From Variovorax gossypii (GTDB lineage Bacteria; Pseudomonadota; Gammaproteobacteria; Burkholderiales; Burkholderiaceae_C): a DNA stretch of 64,000 nucleotides. Positions 1-9,094 of the stretch are shown piece after piece. Every line of letters starts with the position of its first letter. Positions within the stretch are counted from its first letter, which is position 1. The notes under the pieces are model-generated. The model worked only from the letters and a program-made list of their open reading frames with translations. It did not search any database and was not told the origin of the DNA. The position numbers were made by a program, and so were the translations under genes. The DNA is taken from the NCBI RefSeq assembly GCF_003965815.1, contig NZ_RXOE01000004.1:342607-406606 (forward strand). The letters run 5' to 3'.

Positions 1-1838
1 CTTTCGGCGACCACCGGCTTCGCCGGTTCGGGAGTCGCAGGTGCAGGCACTTCCGCAGGCGCGACGGCCGGTGCAGCGACTGCAACAGGCACCGCTTCTG
101 CAGGCTTTGCGCTTTCCACGACGACTGGTTCCACCGCCTCAGGCTTGGCCACCTCGGCCTTTGCAGGGGCTGCGACCTTCGCCGGCACGGGCATGGCTGG
201 TGCCGGTGCGGCCAGTGCGACAGGCGCTGCTTCCATCGGCTTGGCGCTTTCCACGACAACGGACTTTGCAGGTTCGGCCTTGACGGGTTCAGGCTTCGCG
301 GCCTCGGTCTTCGCGGGAGCTGGAATCACGGCCGCCGCCTCGGCGGACTTGGCCGACTTCGCAGGCTTCGCGGGCGCGGGCTTCACCGGTTCCGGCGTCG
401 CCACCACCGGCTTCGAGACTTCCTGCTTCACCGGCTCGCTCGCCATCCGGCTCAGCGCCAGCGCAGCCTTCAGCGGGAACAGCGTGCGCTCGTCGCCCTC
501 CGCGGCATTGCTCACCGTGGTGCCCGCGGTCTCGCTCAGGCTGGCGGTGCGCACCGCGTCGAGCCGGTGCGCGGGCACCATGAACGGCGAATGCGTGGTG
601 TAGACGATCTGGTTGCCGAAGTCCTTCTCCAGGTGCGCCAGCAGGTCGGCCTGCGAATGGGGGTGCAGGTGCAGGCCGGGCTCGTCGAGCAGCAGCACGG
701 CGTCTTCCGCGTTGCCGCCACGGGTGTCGGCGAAGAAGGCGACGTAGAACGAGAAGAACCACTGGAAGCCGCGGCTGCGCTCCTCCAGGTTCACCTCGAC
801 CTCGTAGGCGGCGTTCGGGTCGGACACCAGCGTGTCGAGGTACTGGCCGTCGAGGTTGAAGCGAACCTTCAGCGCGCGGTCCTTCCAGATGCGGCGGATC
901 TCGGCCGTCACCACCGAGCCGGCGCGGTTGACGAGCTGGTTGCGCGTGGCCTGGTCATTCCTGTCGAGCAGGGCCTGCAGCTGTCGCAGGTCGAGTCCCG
1001 CGACCTTGCACAGCTTGCCGAAGCTCCGCTGCTCGGGCGTGAGCTGGCCCCAGCCCTCGCGTCCCAGGTATTCGGCGATGTTCTGGCGGCCGGGCAGCGC
1101 CGGGTATTCGTCGACGTAGACAAAACGCGGCAGCTTGCCGATCACCCATTCCTGCGCGCGCTCCAGCGCGGGGGCGTCGTTGGCGATGGAAAGCGCGGTT
1201 TCCTCCAGCTCGGCGAGCATCTGGTCCTGCTTGTCGCTGAGCTCGGCGCCCGACACGGCCAGCGCCTTGCGCAGGGCCTGGGCCGCCTTGATGGCGCCCG
1301 CCGACCACTTGATGTAGTCGGGGCTCATGATCATCGCGGCGTCGAAGACGTCGGTTTCCTGCTCGAGAGCGGCCTTCGCGGCTTCGTCGGCGACCTTCTC
1401 GGCGGCCGCCTTCACGGCCGGCACGATCTTGCGGACCTTGGCCTTGGTGTCGCTCACGTCGAGCGACAGGGCGCCGAGCCCTTCGAACCCGGCCGAGCGG
1501 GCGGCGGCATAGCCCCGGCTCGCGGTGACGTGGCGCACGCCCGCCGCGCGCGGCAGGATCGCGGCCAGCTCAGCCTGCTCGCCTTCGTCGAGGCTCCAGC
1601 GCGTGAACACGACCGGGGTGTCGCCCGTGCACTCTTCCAGGCGGCGGTGGCGCGGGAAGTCCTTGATGGGGCTGAGTTCGGCAATGCCTTCGGCGGGGTT
1701 CAGGCTGTGGAGCGCACGCAGCAGGTTCGACTTGCCGCTGTCATTCCGGCCGAGGATCGCGGTGATCTGCGTGGAATCGATGAGGCCGCTGTCGTTGATC
1801 GAGCGAAAGTTGGTGATCTGGAATGACGCCAGGCGCAT
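1..1838 (-). CDS. OLD/RecF-like AAA ATPase with Pro/Ala/Lys-rich tail (3' end outside window)
   Basis: The reading frame starts at 1838 with MRLASFQITNFRSIND, the usual opening of RecF/OLD/SMC-like ATPases, and is open to the window edge (about 612 residues visible). The Walker A motif GRNDSGKS lies at residues 30-37. A Walker B motif LLLDEPGLHLHP and a following TTHSPF switch histidine lie near residues 400-430, as in AAA_15/AAA_21 proteins. The middle part is helical and charged. From about residue 465 the sequence becomes a low-complexity tail of Lys, Pro, Ala, Glu and Val that contains two near copies of a VVESAKPxEAxPVA unit. No TOPRIM nuclease domain is visible, though the true C-terminus is not seen. 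The substrate is unknown; DNA-linked repair or defence roles are known for the superfamily. The gene lies 86 bp downstream of the FtsX-type permease, with a strong hairpin between them. Confidence 0.8.
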   Translation of the reverse strand, partial: MRLASFQITNFRSINDSGLIDSTQITAILGRNDSGKSNLLRALHSLNPAEGIAELSPIKDFPRHRRLEECTGDTPVVFTRWSLDEGEQAELAAILPRAAGVRHVTASRGYAAARSAGFEGLGALSLDVSDTKAKVRKIVPAVKAAAEKVADEAAKAALEQETDVFDAAMIMSPDYIKWSAGAIKAAQALRKALAVSGAELSDKQDQMLAELEETALSIANDAPALERAQEWVIGKLPRFVYVDEYPALPGRQNIAEYLGREGWGQLTPEQRSFGKLCKVAGLDLRQLQALLDRNDQATRNQLVNRAGSVVTAEIRRIWKDRALKVRFNLDGQYLDTLVSDPNAAYEVEVNLEERSRGFQWFFSFYVAFFADTRGGNAEDAVLLLDEPGLHLHPHSQADLLAHLEKDFGNQIVYTTHSPFMVPAHRLDAVRTASLSETAGTTVSNAAEGDERTLFPLKAALALSRMASEPVKQEVSKPVVATPEPVKPAPAKPAKSAKSAEAAAVIPAPAKTEAAKPEPVKAEPAKSVVVESAKPMEAAPVALAAPAPAMPVPAKVAAPAKAEVAKPEAVEPVVVESAKPAEAVPVAVAAPAVAPAEVPAPATPEPAKPVVAE

Positions 1839-1866
1839 GCGAGGATTTCTCTCTTCTGAAATGAGT

Positions 1867-1902
1867 ACGGGGCCGGGGAATGTATTGCATCCCCGGCCCC
1901 GT
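1867..1902. terminator. Strong GC-rich hairpin, probable transcription terminator
   Basis: A perfect 13-bp inverted repeat (ACGGGGCCGGGGA and its complement) flanks a 10-nt loop. It lies in the 86-bp gap between the permease stop (1925) and the ATPase start (1838), both on the minus strand. No clear T run follows on that strand, so termination rather than attenuation is an inference from position and stem strength. Confidence 0.55.
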
Positions 1903-1924
1903 CTCGCCCCGAAGAGAAGAAAAA

Positions 1925-4441
1925 TTACTCGGCCGCGCGCCGCAATGTGTCGACCACCGGCCGGCGAAGCACCTCGCGCAGGCCCCACCACCCGGCGCCG
2001 AGCGCCAGCACCGCGCCGGCCAGCGCACCGGCCACCGGCACCAGCGGCGAAGCGGTCCAGGTGAACTCGAACACGTAGCGCGCCAGCCCCCAGCCGATCA
2101 GCGCGGCCACGATGCTCGCGAGGAAGCCCGCCAGCAGGCCCACGCCCGCGAGCTCGGCGCGCTGCACCTGCCGCAGCAGGCTGGCGCGAGCGCCCACCGC
2201 GCGCATCACCGCGAACTCGCGTGCACGCTCCTCGCGCGTGGCCGTCACCGCGGCGAACAGCACCACGAGCCCGGCCGCGAGCGTGAAGCCGAACAGGAAC
2301 TCGACCGCGCGGATCACCTGGTCGAGCACGCGCTGCACCTGGTTGATGGTGGCGCTCATGTCGACGTTGGTCACGTTCGGGTAGCTGCGCACCAGCGCGT
2401 TGTCGAAGCCGCGCGTCTCGGGCGCGCGGAAGGCGCCCATGTAGGTGGTGGGCACGTCGGCCAGCGAGGCCACCGTGTACATCACGAAGAAGTTGGCGTG
2501 CATCGAGCCCCAGTCGACCTTGCGCAGCGAGGTGATGCGCGCGTCGTTCTGCATGCCGCCGATGTCGAAGCGCAGCATGTCGCCCATCTTGAGGCCCAGC
2601 GTCTCGGCCAGGCCCTCTTCCACGCTCACCTCGCCGACGGCGCCGGGCGTCCACTTGCCGGTGGTGATGCTGTTGTGCGCAGGCGCGTCCACGCTGTTGC
2701 TGAGGTTGAACTCGCGGTCCACCAGGCGCCTGGCGCGGTCTTCGGTGTAGTCGTCAGGAGACACCGGCTTGTCGTTGATGGCCACGAGGCGGCCGCGGAT
2801 CATCGGGTACCAGTCGAACTTGCTCACGCCCGCGTCGCGCAGCGACTTCTGGAAGGCCTCGCTCTGGTCGGGCATGACGTTGATGACGAAGCGGTTCGGC
2901 GCATCGGGCGGCGTGGCCTGGCGCCAGCTCGCCACGAGGTCGGTGCGCAGCAGCACCAGCAGCACCAGCGCCAGCAGGCCCACCGAGAGCGCGCTGACCT
3001 GCACCACCGCGTAGGCCGGCCGCGCCGAGATCTGCCGCGTGGCCAGCACCAGCCAGCGCGGCGCGGTCGCCTCATTGACGCTGCGGCGCAGCACCTTCAC
3101 CGCCAGCCAGCTCAGCAGCGCGAACACCGCCACCGCGCCCGCGAACCCGCCGACGGCGATCAGGCCCAGCTTGATGTCGCTGCTCGCAGCCATCAGCAAG
3201 GCCGCGAAGCCCGCAACGCCGACGCCCAGCACCGCGAGCGACGCGGGCTTGAGCCCGCCCACATCACGCCGGATCACGCGCAGCGGCGGCACGCGCGCCA
3301 GCTGCAGCACGGGAGGCAGGCCGAAGGCGAATAGCAGCGTGAGCCCCATGCCCAACCCGAAGGCCACGGGCCACAGCGTGGCCGCGGGCAGCGCGGTCTC
3401 GACCAGACCTGCCAGCAGCAGCACGAACACGTAATGCACCGCGAAGCCGATGGCCACGCCCAGCGCGCTGGCGACGATGCCGATCACCGCGAACTCGAAG
3501 GCATAGGCCACGGCGATGGTGCGCTGGCTCTGCCCGAGCACGCGCAGCATCGCGCAGTCGTCGAGGTGGCTGGCAGCGAAGCCGCGCGCGGCCAGCGCCA
3601 CGGCCACCGCCGACAGCAGCGCCGCGAGCAGCGCGACCAGGCTCAGGAATTTCTCGGCGCGGTCGAGCGTCTGGCGCATCTCGGGCCGGCCGCTTTCGAA
3701 GGAGTCGAGCCGCACGCCGCGCAGCTCGCCCTTCTTGATGGTGGCATCGGCCCAGTCGGTGAAACGCTTGACCGCGGCGTCGCTGCCCGCCACGGCATAG
3801 CGGTAGCCCACGCGGCTGGCAGGCTGCACGAGCCCGGTGCGGGCCACGTCGGCCTGGTTGAGCATCACGCGCGGCGAGAAGCTCATGAAGCCGGCGCCGC
3901 GGTCGGGCTCCAGCGTGATGACGCGACCCACGCGCAGGCCGGTGTCGCCCAGCAGCAGCGTGTCGCCGACCTTCAGTCCCAGCGAATCGAGCAAGGATGC
4001 ATCGACCCACGTTTCACCGGGCGGAGGAATGTCTCGCGTGACGGCGCCGGCGCCGTCGATGGTGGTGGAAGTCTGCAGGCTGCCGCGCAGCGGATAGCCG
4101 GCCGTCACCGCCTTCAGCGCCACCAGCTTGCTGGCGCCGCCCTGCGCGTCGTCGGCGCGGGCCATGGTCGGAAAGCCGTAGGTACTGGTGCCCTCCAGCC
4201 CCAATGCCTTCGCCTGCGCCACGAAGGCCTCGGGCGTGGGGTTGTCGCTGACGATCACCGCGTCGCCGCCCAGCAGCTGGCGCGCGTCGCGCTTCAGGCC
4301 GCCCTGCAACCGGTCGGCGAAGAAGCCGACAGCCGTGAGCGCGGCCACGGCCAGCAGCACGGCGACGATCAACAGGCGCAACTCGCCGGCACGCAGGTCG
4401 CGCCAGAGCGTGCGCCAACCCAGACGGAGGGAGGCATTCAT
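1925..4441 (-). CDS. ABC transporter permease, FtsX/YbbP type
   Basis: The 838-residue product is an inner-membrane ABC permease of the large FtsX/MacB-related type that usually works with a LolD-like ATPase in lipoprotein or other envelope export. The start at 4441 (MNASLRLGWRTLWRDLRAGE) was chosen over an upstream in-frame ATG at 4549, because the 36 extra residues are unlike the family and this start is followed directly by the typical amphipathic segment and first membrane helix. A long periplasmic domain follows. One FtsX core with several helices lies near residues 260-400, further helices near 420-510, and a second FtsX core at the C-terminus around 700-830. Two FtsX cores and about 10 helices match YbbP. 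No partner ATPase gene is seen in the window, so it is either to the left or elsewhere. Confidence 0.85.
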   Translation of the reverse strand: MNASLRLGWRTLWRDLRAGELRLLIVAVLLAVAALTAVGFFADRLQGGLKRDARQLLGGDAVIVSDNPTPEAFVAQAKALGLEGTSTYGFPTMARADDAQGGASKLVALKAVTAGYPLRGSLQTSTTIDGAGAVTRDIPPPGETWVDASLLDSLGLKVGDTLLLGDTGLRVGRVITLEPDRGAGFMSFSPRVMLNQADVARTGLVQPASRVGYRYAVAGSDAAVKRFTDWADATIKKGELRGVRLDSFESGRPEMRQTLDRAEKFLSLVALLAALLSAVAVALAARGFAASHLDDCAMLRVLGQSQRTIAVAYAFEFAVIGIVASALGVAIGFAVHYVFVLLLAGLVETALPAATLWPVAFGLGMGLTLLFAFGLPPVLQLARVPPLRVIRRDVGGLKPASLAVLGVGVAGFAALLMAASSDIKLGLIAVGGFAGAVAVFALLSWLAVKVLRRSVNEATAPRWLVLATRQISARPAYAVVQVSALSVGLLALVLLVLLRTDLVASWRQATPPDAPNRFVINVMPDQSEAFQKSLRDAGVSKFDWYPMIRGRLVAINDKPVSPDDYTEDRARRLVDREFNLSNSVDAPAHNSITTGKWTPGAVGEVSVEEGLAETLGLKMGDMLRFDIGGMQNDARITSLRKVDWGSMHANFFVMYTVASLADVPTTYMGAFRAPETRGFDNALVRSYPNVTNVDMSATINQVQRVLDQVIRAVEFLFGFTLAAGLVVLFAAVTATREERAREFAVMRAVGARASLLRQVQRAELAGVGLLAGFLASIVAALIGWGLARYVFEFTWTASPLVPVAGALAGAVLALGAGWWGLREVLRRPVVDTLRRAAE

Positions 4442-4525
4442 GGCGCGAACGATAGCCGACGCCCGGCGGCATGGCGGGTTTCGAGGGTTATTGCGCTCCT
4501 TTTGCCCTTGATCCTGGCAGGATGC

Positions 4526-4564
4526 TGTCGCATGATGCGACAAACGCATCCCGTTTGTCGCAAA
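4526..4564. promoter_or_regulatory. Array of three TGTCGCA half-sites, candidate operator
   Basis: Between the divergent permease and the lipoprotein/fdnG run sits a perfect 17-bp palindrome, TGTCGCAT-G-ATGCGACA (4526-4542). Its right arm also forms an 11-bp perfect inverted repeat (TGCGACAAACG, spacer of 5, complement) with 4552-4562. Three TGTCGCA half-sites therefore lie within 39 bp, about 80-120 bp upstream of the lipoprotein start. The spacing suggests a dimeric or tetrameric regulator. The regulator is not identified from this sequence. Confidence 0.5.
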
Positions 4565-4643
4565 CCGGGCACGCCCGGCAAGCGGAATACGAGGCCATAA
4601 AAACAGCCCGTTGCCGGACCCGTCCTTCCCACAAGGAGTGTCG

Positions 4644-4943
4644 ATGCCACGATGTCAGCAGCAGCGCTTGCAGATCATCGGCCTGTGCCTGACCGCGGGC
4701 CTGCTGGCGAGCGCCTGCGACCCCAAGCCCTCCTCGCCGCCGATGCCGAAGGCCTCGACCGGCGCGAGCCCGACGGGCATCGCCCCCGCCGCCTCCGGCG
4801 ACAAGGTCGAATCCTCCACCTCACACCAGGGCCCGTCCGAAGGCGGCGCGGCCGTGGGCGGCATGAGCGGCCCGGGCGGCACCGGCTCTTCCGGCGGTGC
4901 GGCGCCCGCGCCCAGCGGAGGCGACGGCACCGCGCCAAAGTAG
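4644..4943 (+). CDS. Small Pro/Gly/Ser-rich lipoprotein upstream of fdnG
   Basis: The 99-residue product begins MPRCQQQRLQIIGLCLTAG and carries a lipoprotein signal ending in LLASAC, so Cys26 is the likely lipidated residue. The mature part is low-complexity (Pro, Ser, Gly, Ala) with no recognisable domain, typical of a periplasmic tether or of an unstructured lipoprotein. The start at 4644 is supported by an ACAAGGAG ribosome-binding site five bases upstream; an in-frame ATG at 4611 has no such site. It lies 97 bp before fdnG on the same strand and probably shares its promoter. Function is unknown. Confidence 0.7.
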   Translation: MPRCQQQRLQIIGLCLTAGLLASACDPKPSSPPMPKASTGASPTGIAPAASGDKVESSTSHQGPSEGGAAVGGMSGPGGTGSSGGAAPAPSGGDGTAPK

Positions 4944-4999
4944 CCGGCGCGGCCCGCCAGGTTCATTCGAGTTACCCGCAAGAAGAAAAGAAGACCACG

Positions 5000-5050
5000 A
5001 TGAAACACCCCATCACTTCACCGCTGCAGGAGGTTCCGTCATGGACATGA
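5000..5050 (+). CDS. Possible 16-residue leader peptide overlapping the fdnG start
   Basis: A short frame beginning ATGAAACACCCC follows a purine-rich stretch (AAGAAGAAAAGAAGACC) and ends with a TGA that overlaps the first codons of fdnG. Translation of this frame would carry ribosomes over the fdnG ribosome-binding site (GCAGGAGG at 5025-5032). This could couple or tune fdnG translation. It may equally be chance, since no conservation data are available. Confidence 0.25.
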   Translation: MKHPITSPLQEVPSWT

Positions 5051-8000
5051 ACCGCCGGCAATTCTTCCGCGTCAGCAGCGCGGGGCTGGTCGGCTCCAGC
5101 ATCGTGGCGCTCGGCTTCTCGCCGACCGCCGCGCTGGCCGAGGCCCGCAACTTCAAGCTCGCGCGCACCACCGAGACGCGCAACACCTGCCCGTACTGCT
5201 CGGTGGGCTGCGGGCTCATTATGTACAGCCTGGGCGACAAGGCGAAGAACGTGGTGTCCGACATCCTCCACATCGAGGGCGATGCCGACCACCCCGTGAA
5301 CCGCGGCACGCTGTGCCCCAAGGGCGCCGGCCTGCTCGACTTCGTGCACAGCCCCATGCGCCTGAAGTACCCCGAGGTGCGCGAGCCCGGCGGCACCGAG
5401 TGGAAGCGCATCGGCTGGGGCGAGGCGCTCGACCGCATCGCCAAGTTGCTGAAGGCCGACCGCGACGCCAACTTCCAGACCACCAACGCCGACGGCAAGA
5501 CCGTGAACCGCTGGACCAGCTCCGGCATGCTCTGCGCCTCGGCCTCGTCCAACGAAACCGGATACATCACGCACAAGGCATTCCGCTCGACCGGAATGCT
5601 GGTGTTCGACAACCAGGCACGCGTCTGACACGGACCCACGGTGGCCAGTCTGGCCCCGACGTTCGGCAGAGGCGCGATGACCAACCACTGGCAGGACATC
5701 CAGAACGCGGATGTCGTGCTGATCATGGGCGGCAACGCCGCGGAGGCGCATCCGTGCGGCTTCAAGTGGGTCATCGAGGCCAAGAAACAGAACAAGGCAA
5801 GGCTGGTCGTGGTCGACCCGCGCTTCACGCGCTCGGCCGCCATGGCGGATTACTACGCGCCGATACGCGCCGGTTCGGACATCGCGTTCCTCGCGGGGGT
5901 CATCAACTACCTGCTTGGCAACGACAAGATCCAGACCGAGTACGTCCGCAACTACACCAACGCGACCTTCATCGTCGGCCCCGACTACAAGTTCGAGGAC
6001 GGCCTGTTCAGCGGCTACAACGCCGAGAAGCGCAACTACGACCCCAAGTCGTGGGGCTACGCGCTCGACGAACAGGGCATGGCCAAGGTCGACATGACCA
6101 TGCAGGACCCGAACTGCGTGCTGCAGGTGATGAAGCGGCACTACTCGCGCTACACGCCCGAGATGGTGAGCCGCATCACCGGCACGCCGAAGGACAAGTT
6201 CCTGAAGGTCTGCGAGTACATCGCGAGCACCAGCACCTCCCAGCGCACCATGACCATCATGTACGCCCTGGGCTGGACGCAGCACAGCCAGGGCTCGCAG
6301 ATGATCCGCACCGGCGCCATCGTGCAGCTTCTGCTGGGCAACATCGGCGTGCCCGGCGGCGGCATGAACGCGCTGCGCGGCCACAGCAACATCCAGGGCC
6401 TCACCGACCTGGGGCTGCTGTCGAATTCGCTGACGGGCTACATGTCGCTGGCACGTGACAACGAGCAGACGCTGGAGGACTACTACAAGACCCGCGCGCT
6501 CAAGCCCCTGCGTCCCAACCAGATGAGCTACTGGCAGAACTACCCGAAGTTCTTCGTCAGCATGCAGAAGGCCTGGTGGGGCAACGCGGCCACGGCCGAG
6601 AACGACTGGGCCTTCCACTACCTGCCGAAGATCGACAGGCTCTACGACGTGCTTCAGGCCTTCGAGCTCATGAACCAGGGCAAGCTCAACGGCTACATCT
6701 GCCAGGGCTTCAACCCGGTGGGCTCGTTCCCCGACAAGAAGAAGATCGTCGACGGGCTCTCGAAGCTCAAGTTCCTGGTCACCATCGATCCGCTGCAGAC
6801 CGAGACCAGCGAGTTCTGGCGCAACTTCGGCGAGTTCAACGACGTCAAGACCGCCGACATCCAGACCACGGTGTTCCGCCTGCCTTCCACCTGCTTCGCG
6901 GAGGAAGACGGCTCGCTCACCAACTCCAGCCGCTGGCTGCAGTGGCACTGGAAGGGCGCGGAGCCGCCGGGCGAGGCCAAGGGCGACATCGAGATCGTCG
7001 CGGGCATCTTCAACCGCATCCGCGCGGCCTACGCGAAGGACGGCGGCGCCTTCCCCGACCCGATCGTCAAGCTCACCTGGCCCTACAAGATTCCGCACTC
7101 GCCCTCCGCGCAGGAGCTGGCGATGGAATACAACGGCCGCGCGCTGGCCGACCTGACCGACCCGAAGGACCCGACCAAGCCGCCGCTGGCCAAGGCCGGC
7201 GAGCAGCTCTCGGGCTTCGGCCTCTTGCGCGATGACGGCTCGACCGCCTCGGGTTGCTGGATCTACGCCGGCGCCTGGACGCAGGCCGGCAACCAGATGG
7301 CACGGCGCGACAACGCCGACCCGTACGGCATCGGCATGGTGCAGAACTGGGCGTGGGCCTGGCCCGCTAACCGGCGCATCCTCTACAACGGCGCTTCGAC
7401 CGACCCGACCACCGGCAAGCCGTGGATCGCGAAGCGCGGCCTCGTCGCGTGGAACGGCAAGCAATGGGGCGGCGCCGACGTGCCCGACATCCGCCCCGAC
7501 GCGAGCCCGACCGACGCCGACGCGGTGCGTCCCTTCATCATGACCGCCGAGGGCGTAGCGCGACTCTTCGCTCCCACCGGCATGGCCGAGGGGCCGCTGC
7601 CGGAGCACTACGAGCCCTTCGAGTCGCCGCTGGTCAACAACCTGATGCACCCGAACAACGAGAAGGCGCGCGCCAACCCCGCGGCACGCATCTTCAAGGG
7701 CGACCTCGAGAGGCTCGGCGTGCCGAAGGACTTCCCGTACGTGGCAACCAGCTACCGGCTCACCGAGCACTTCCACTACTGGACCAAGAACGTACGCACC
7801 TCGGCCATCATCCAGCCGCAGCAGTTCGTCGAGATCGGCGAGGAGCTTGCCAAGGAGAAGGGTATCGGCCACGGCGACATGGTGAAGGTGTCGAGCAAGC
7901 GCGGCTTCATCAAGGCCGTGGCTGTGGTCACCAAGCGCATCGTCGGTCTGCAGGTGGACGGGCGCACGGTCCATACCGTGGGGCTGCCGAACCACTGGGG

Positions 8001-8118
8001 CTTCGTCGGCATCGCGAAGCCGGGCTACCTGGTGAACACGCTGACACCCTTCGTGGGCGACGCGAACACGCAGACGCCCGAGTACAAGTCGTTCACCGTG
8101 AACATCGAGAAGGCCTGA
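5041..8118 (+). CDS. fdnG: Formate dehydrogenase-N type catalytic subunit alpha (selenoprotein)
   Basis: This is the periplasmic molybdenum (or tungsten)-bis-MGD and [4Fe-4S] subunit that oxidises formate to CO2. The product is 1025 residues when the TGA at 5626-5628 is read as selenocysteine 196, the same position as in E. coli FdnG. The flanking residues are NQARV-Sec-HGPTVASLAP, the family active-site motif. A twin-arginine signal (NRRQFFR, residues 4-10) predicts Tat export. Cys50, 53, 57 and 92 form the CxxCxxxC...C cluster site. The reading frame on both sides of the TGA is intact and homologous, so the gene is not a frameshifted pseudogene. The start at 5041 has a GGAGG site eight bases upstream. 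The gene begins the fdnG-fdxH-fdnI-fdhE-selA operon, and the nearby sel genes supply the recoding machinery. Confidence 0.96.
5626..5664 (+). promoter_or_regulatory. Selenocysteine TGA codon with bacterial SECIS-like hairpin
   Basis: The in-frame TGA (5626-5628) is followed by a stem with CGG (5639-5641) pairing CCG (5656-5658), a bulged T at 5642, GGCC (5643-5646) pairing GGCC (5652-5655), and a five-base AGTCT loop. E. coli fdhF has the same layout of bulged U and a loop with GUCU, which SelB is known to contact. The distance from the TGA is also as expected. The sequence TGACACGG directly after the codon matches the enterobacterial pattern. Confidence 0.9.
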
Positions 8119-8121
8119 ACG

Positions 8122-9081
8122 ATGTCCTCTCTTCAAACCCTCGACATCGCCGCCCGCTCGGCCACGACCACGCCGTCGCCCGAGATCCGCCATCGTCCGC
8201 AGGTGCAGCCGCTCGCGAAACTGATCGACGTGTCGGCCTGCATCGGCTGCAAGGCCTGCCAGGTCGCGTGCATGCAGTGGAACGACCTGCGCGACGAAGT
8301 CGGCACCACGCACGGCACCTACGACAACCCGGTCGACCTCACGCCGGCCTCATGGACGGTGATGAAGTTCTCCGAGGTCGAGCCCGAGGCCGGCAAGCTC
8401 GAGTGGCTGATCCGCAAGGACGGCTGCATGCACTGCGACGACCCCGGCTGCCTGAAGTCGTGCCCCTCGCCTGGCGCGATCGTCAAGTACGCCAACGGCA
8501 TCGTCGACTTCATCAGCGAGCATTGCGTGGGCTGCGGCAACTGCGTCACCGGCTGCCCCTTCGACGTGCCGCGCATCAGCAAGGTCGACAACAAGGCCTA
8601 CAAGTGCTCGCTGTGCTCCGACCGCGTGGGCGTGGGCCTGGAGCCGGCCTGCGTGAAGGCCTGCCCCACCGGCGCGCTGCACTTCGGCACCAAGGAAGAC
8701 ATGCACGAGTACGCCTCGGAGCGCATCGTCGACCTGAAGGAGCGCGGCTTTTCCAACGCCGGCGTGTACGACCCGGCAGGCGTGGGCGGCACGCACGTGA
8801 TGTACGTGCTGCAGCATGCCGACCGGCCGCAGCTCTACGCCGACCTGCCGAAGGACCCGCAGATCAGCCCGCTGGTCTCGCTGTGGAAGGGCGTGGCCAA
8901 GCCGCTCGCGATGGTTGCCATGATCGGCGCCGTGGTGGGCAGCTTCTTCCACTACATGAAGACCGGCCCCATCGAGCCCAAGGACGACCACCCCGACGCC
9001 GACCGCGACGGCAAGCCCGACGACGTGGTGGTGATCGAAGAGCCGCCGGCCTCGCCTTCATCCAACGCACCCCGCGCATGA
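8122..9081 (+). CDS. fdxH: Formate dehydrogenase iron-sulfur subunit beta
   Basis: The 319-residue protein carries electrons from the alpha subunit to the cytochrome b subunit through four [4Fe-4S] clusters. Four cysteine groups are visible: CIGCKACQVAC, CMHCDDPGCLKSC, CVGCGNCVTGC and CSLCSDRVGVGLEPACVKAC. A single C-terminal membrane helix (PLAMVAMIGAVVGSFFHYM) anchors it on the periplasmic side, followed by a charged tail, as in E. coli FdnH. There is no signal peptide, which fits co-export with the Tat-targeted alpha subunit. It starts three bases after the fdnG stop. Confidence 0.95.
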   Translation: MSSLQTLDIAARSATTTPSPEIRHRPQVQPLAKLIDVSACIGCKACQVACMQWNDLRDEVGTTHGTYDNPVDLTPASWTVMKFSEVEPEAGKLEWLIRKDGCMHCDDPGCLKSCPSPGAIVKYANGIVDFISEHCVGCGNCVTGCPFDVPRISKVDNKAYKCSLCSDRVGVGLEPACVKACPTGALHFGTKEDMHEYASERIVDLKERGFSNAGVYDPAGVGGTHVMYVLQHADRPQLYADLPKDPQISPLVSLWKGVAKPLAMVAMIGAVVGSFFHYMKTGPIEPKDDHPDADRDGKPDDVVVIEEPPASPSSNAPRA

Positions 9082-9094
9082 GGAGAAGAACGCG

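Noticed and set aside
567..1826. Plus-strand frame of 419 codons opposite the AAA ATPase
   Set aside because: It lacks any motif, and the minus strand encodes a clear Walker A and Walker B ATPase.
1880..3334. Plus-strand frame of 484 codons opposite the FtsX permease
   Set aside because: His/Arg/Ala-rich shadow with no membrane or domain signal, against a clear permease on the other strand.
4500..4545. Sigma-54 promoter before the lipoprotein and fdnG
   Set aside because: TGGCAG is present but no GC-containing -12 element follows at the required spacing.
5626..5628. In-frame stop that could mark fdnG as a broken gene or sequencing error
   Set aside because: The position equals Sec196 of E. 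coli FdnG, the flanks are intact, a SECIS-like hairpin follows, and selA, selB, selC and selD are all nearby.
4972..8313. Minus-strand frame of 1113 codons opposite fdnG
   Set aside because: Composition is that of a high-GC shadow (Arg, Val, Gly, His rich), no family motifs are seen, and it lies fully over a well-supported gene.
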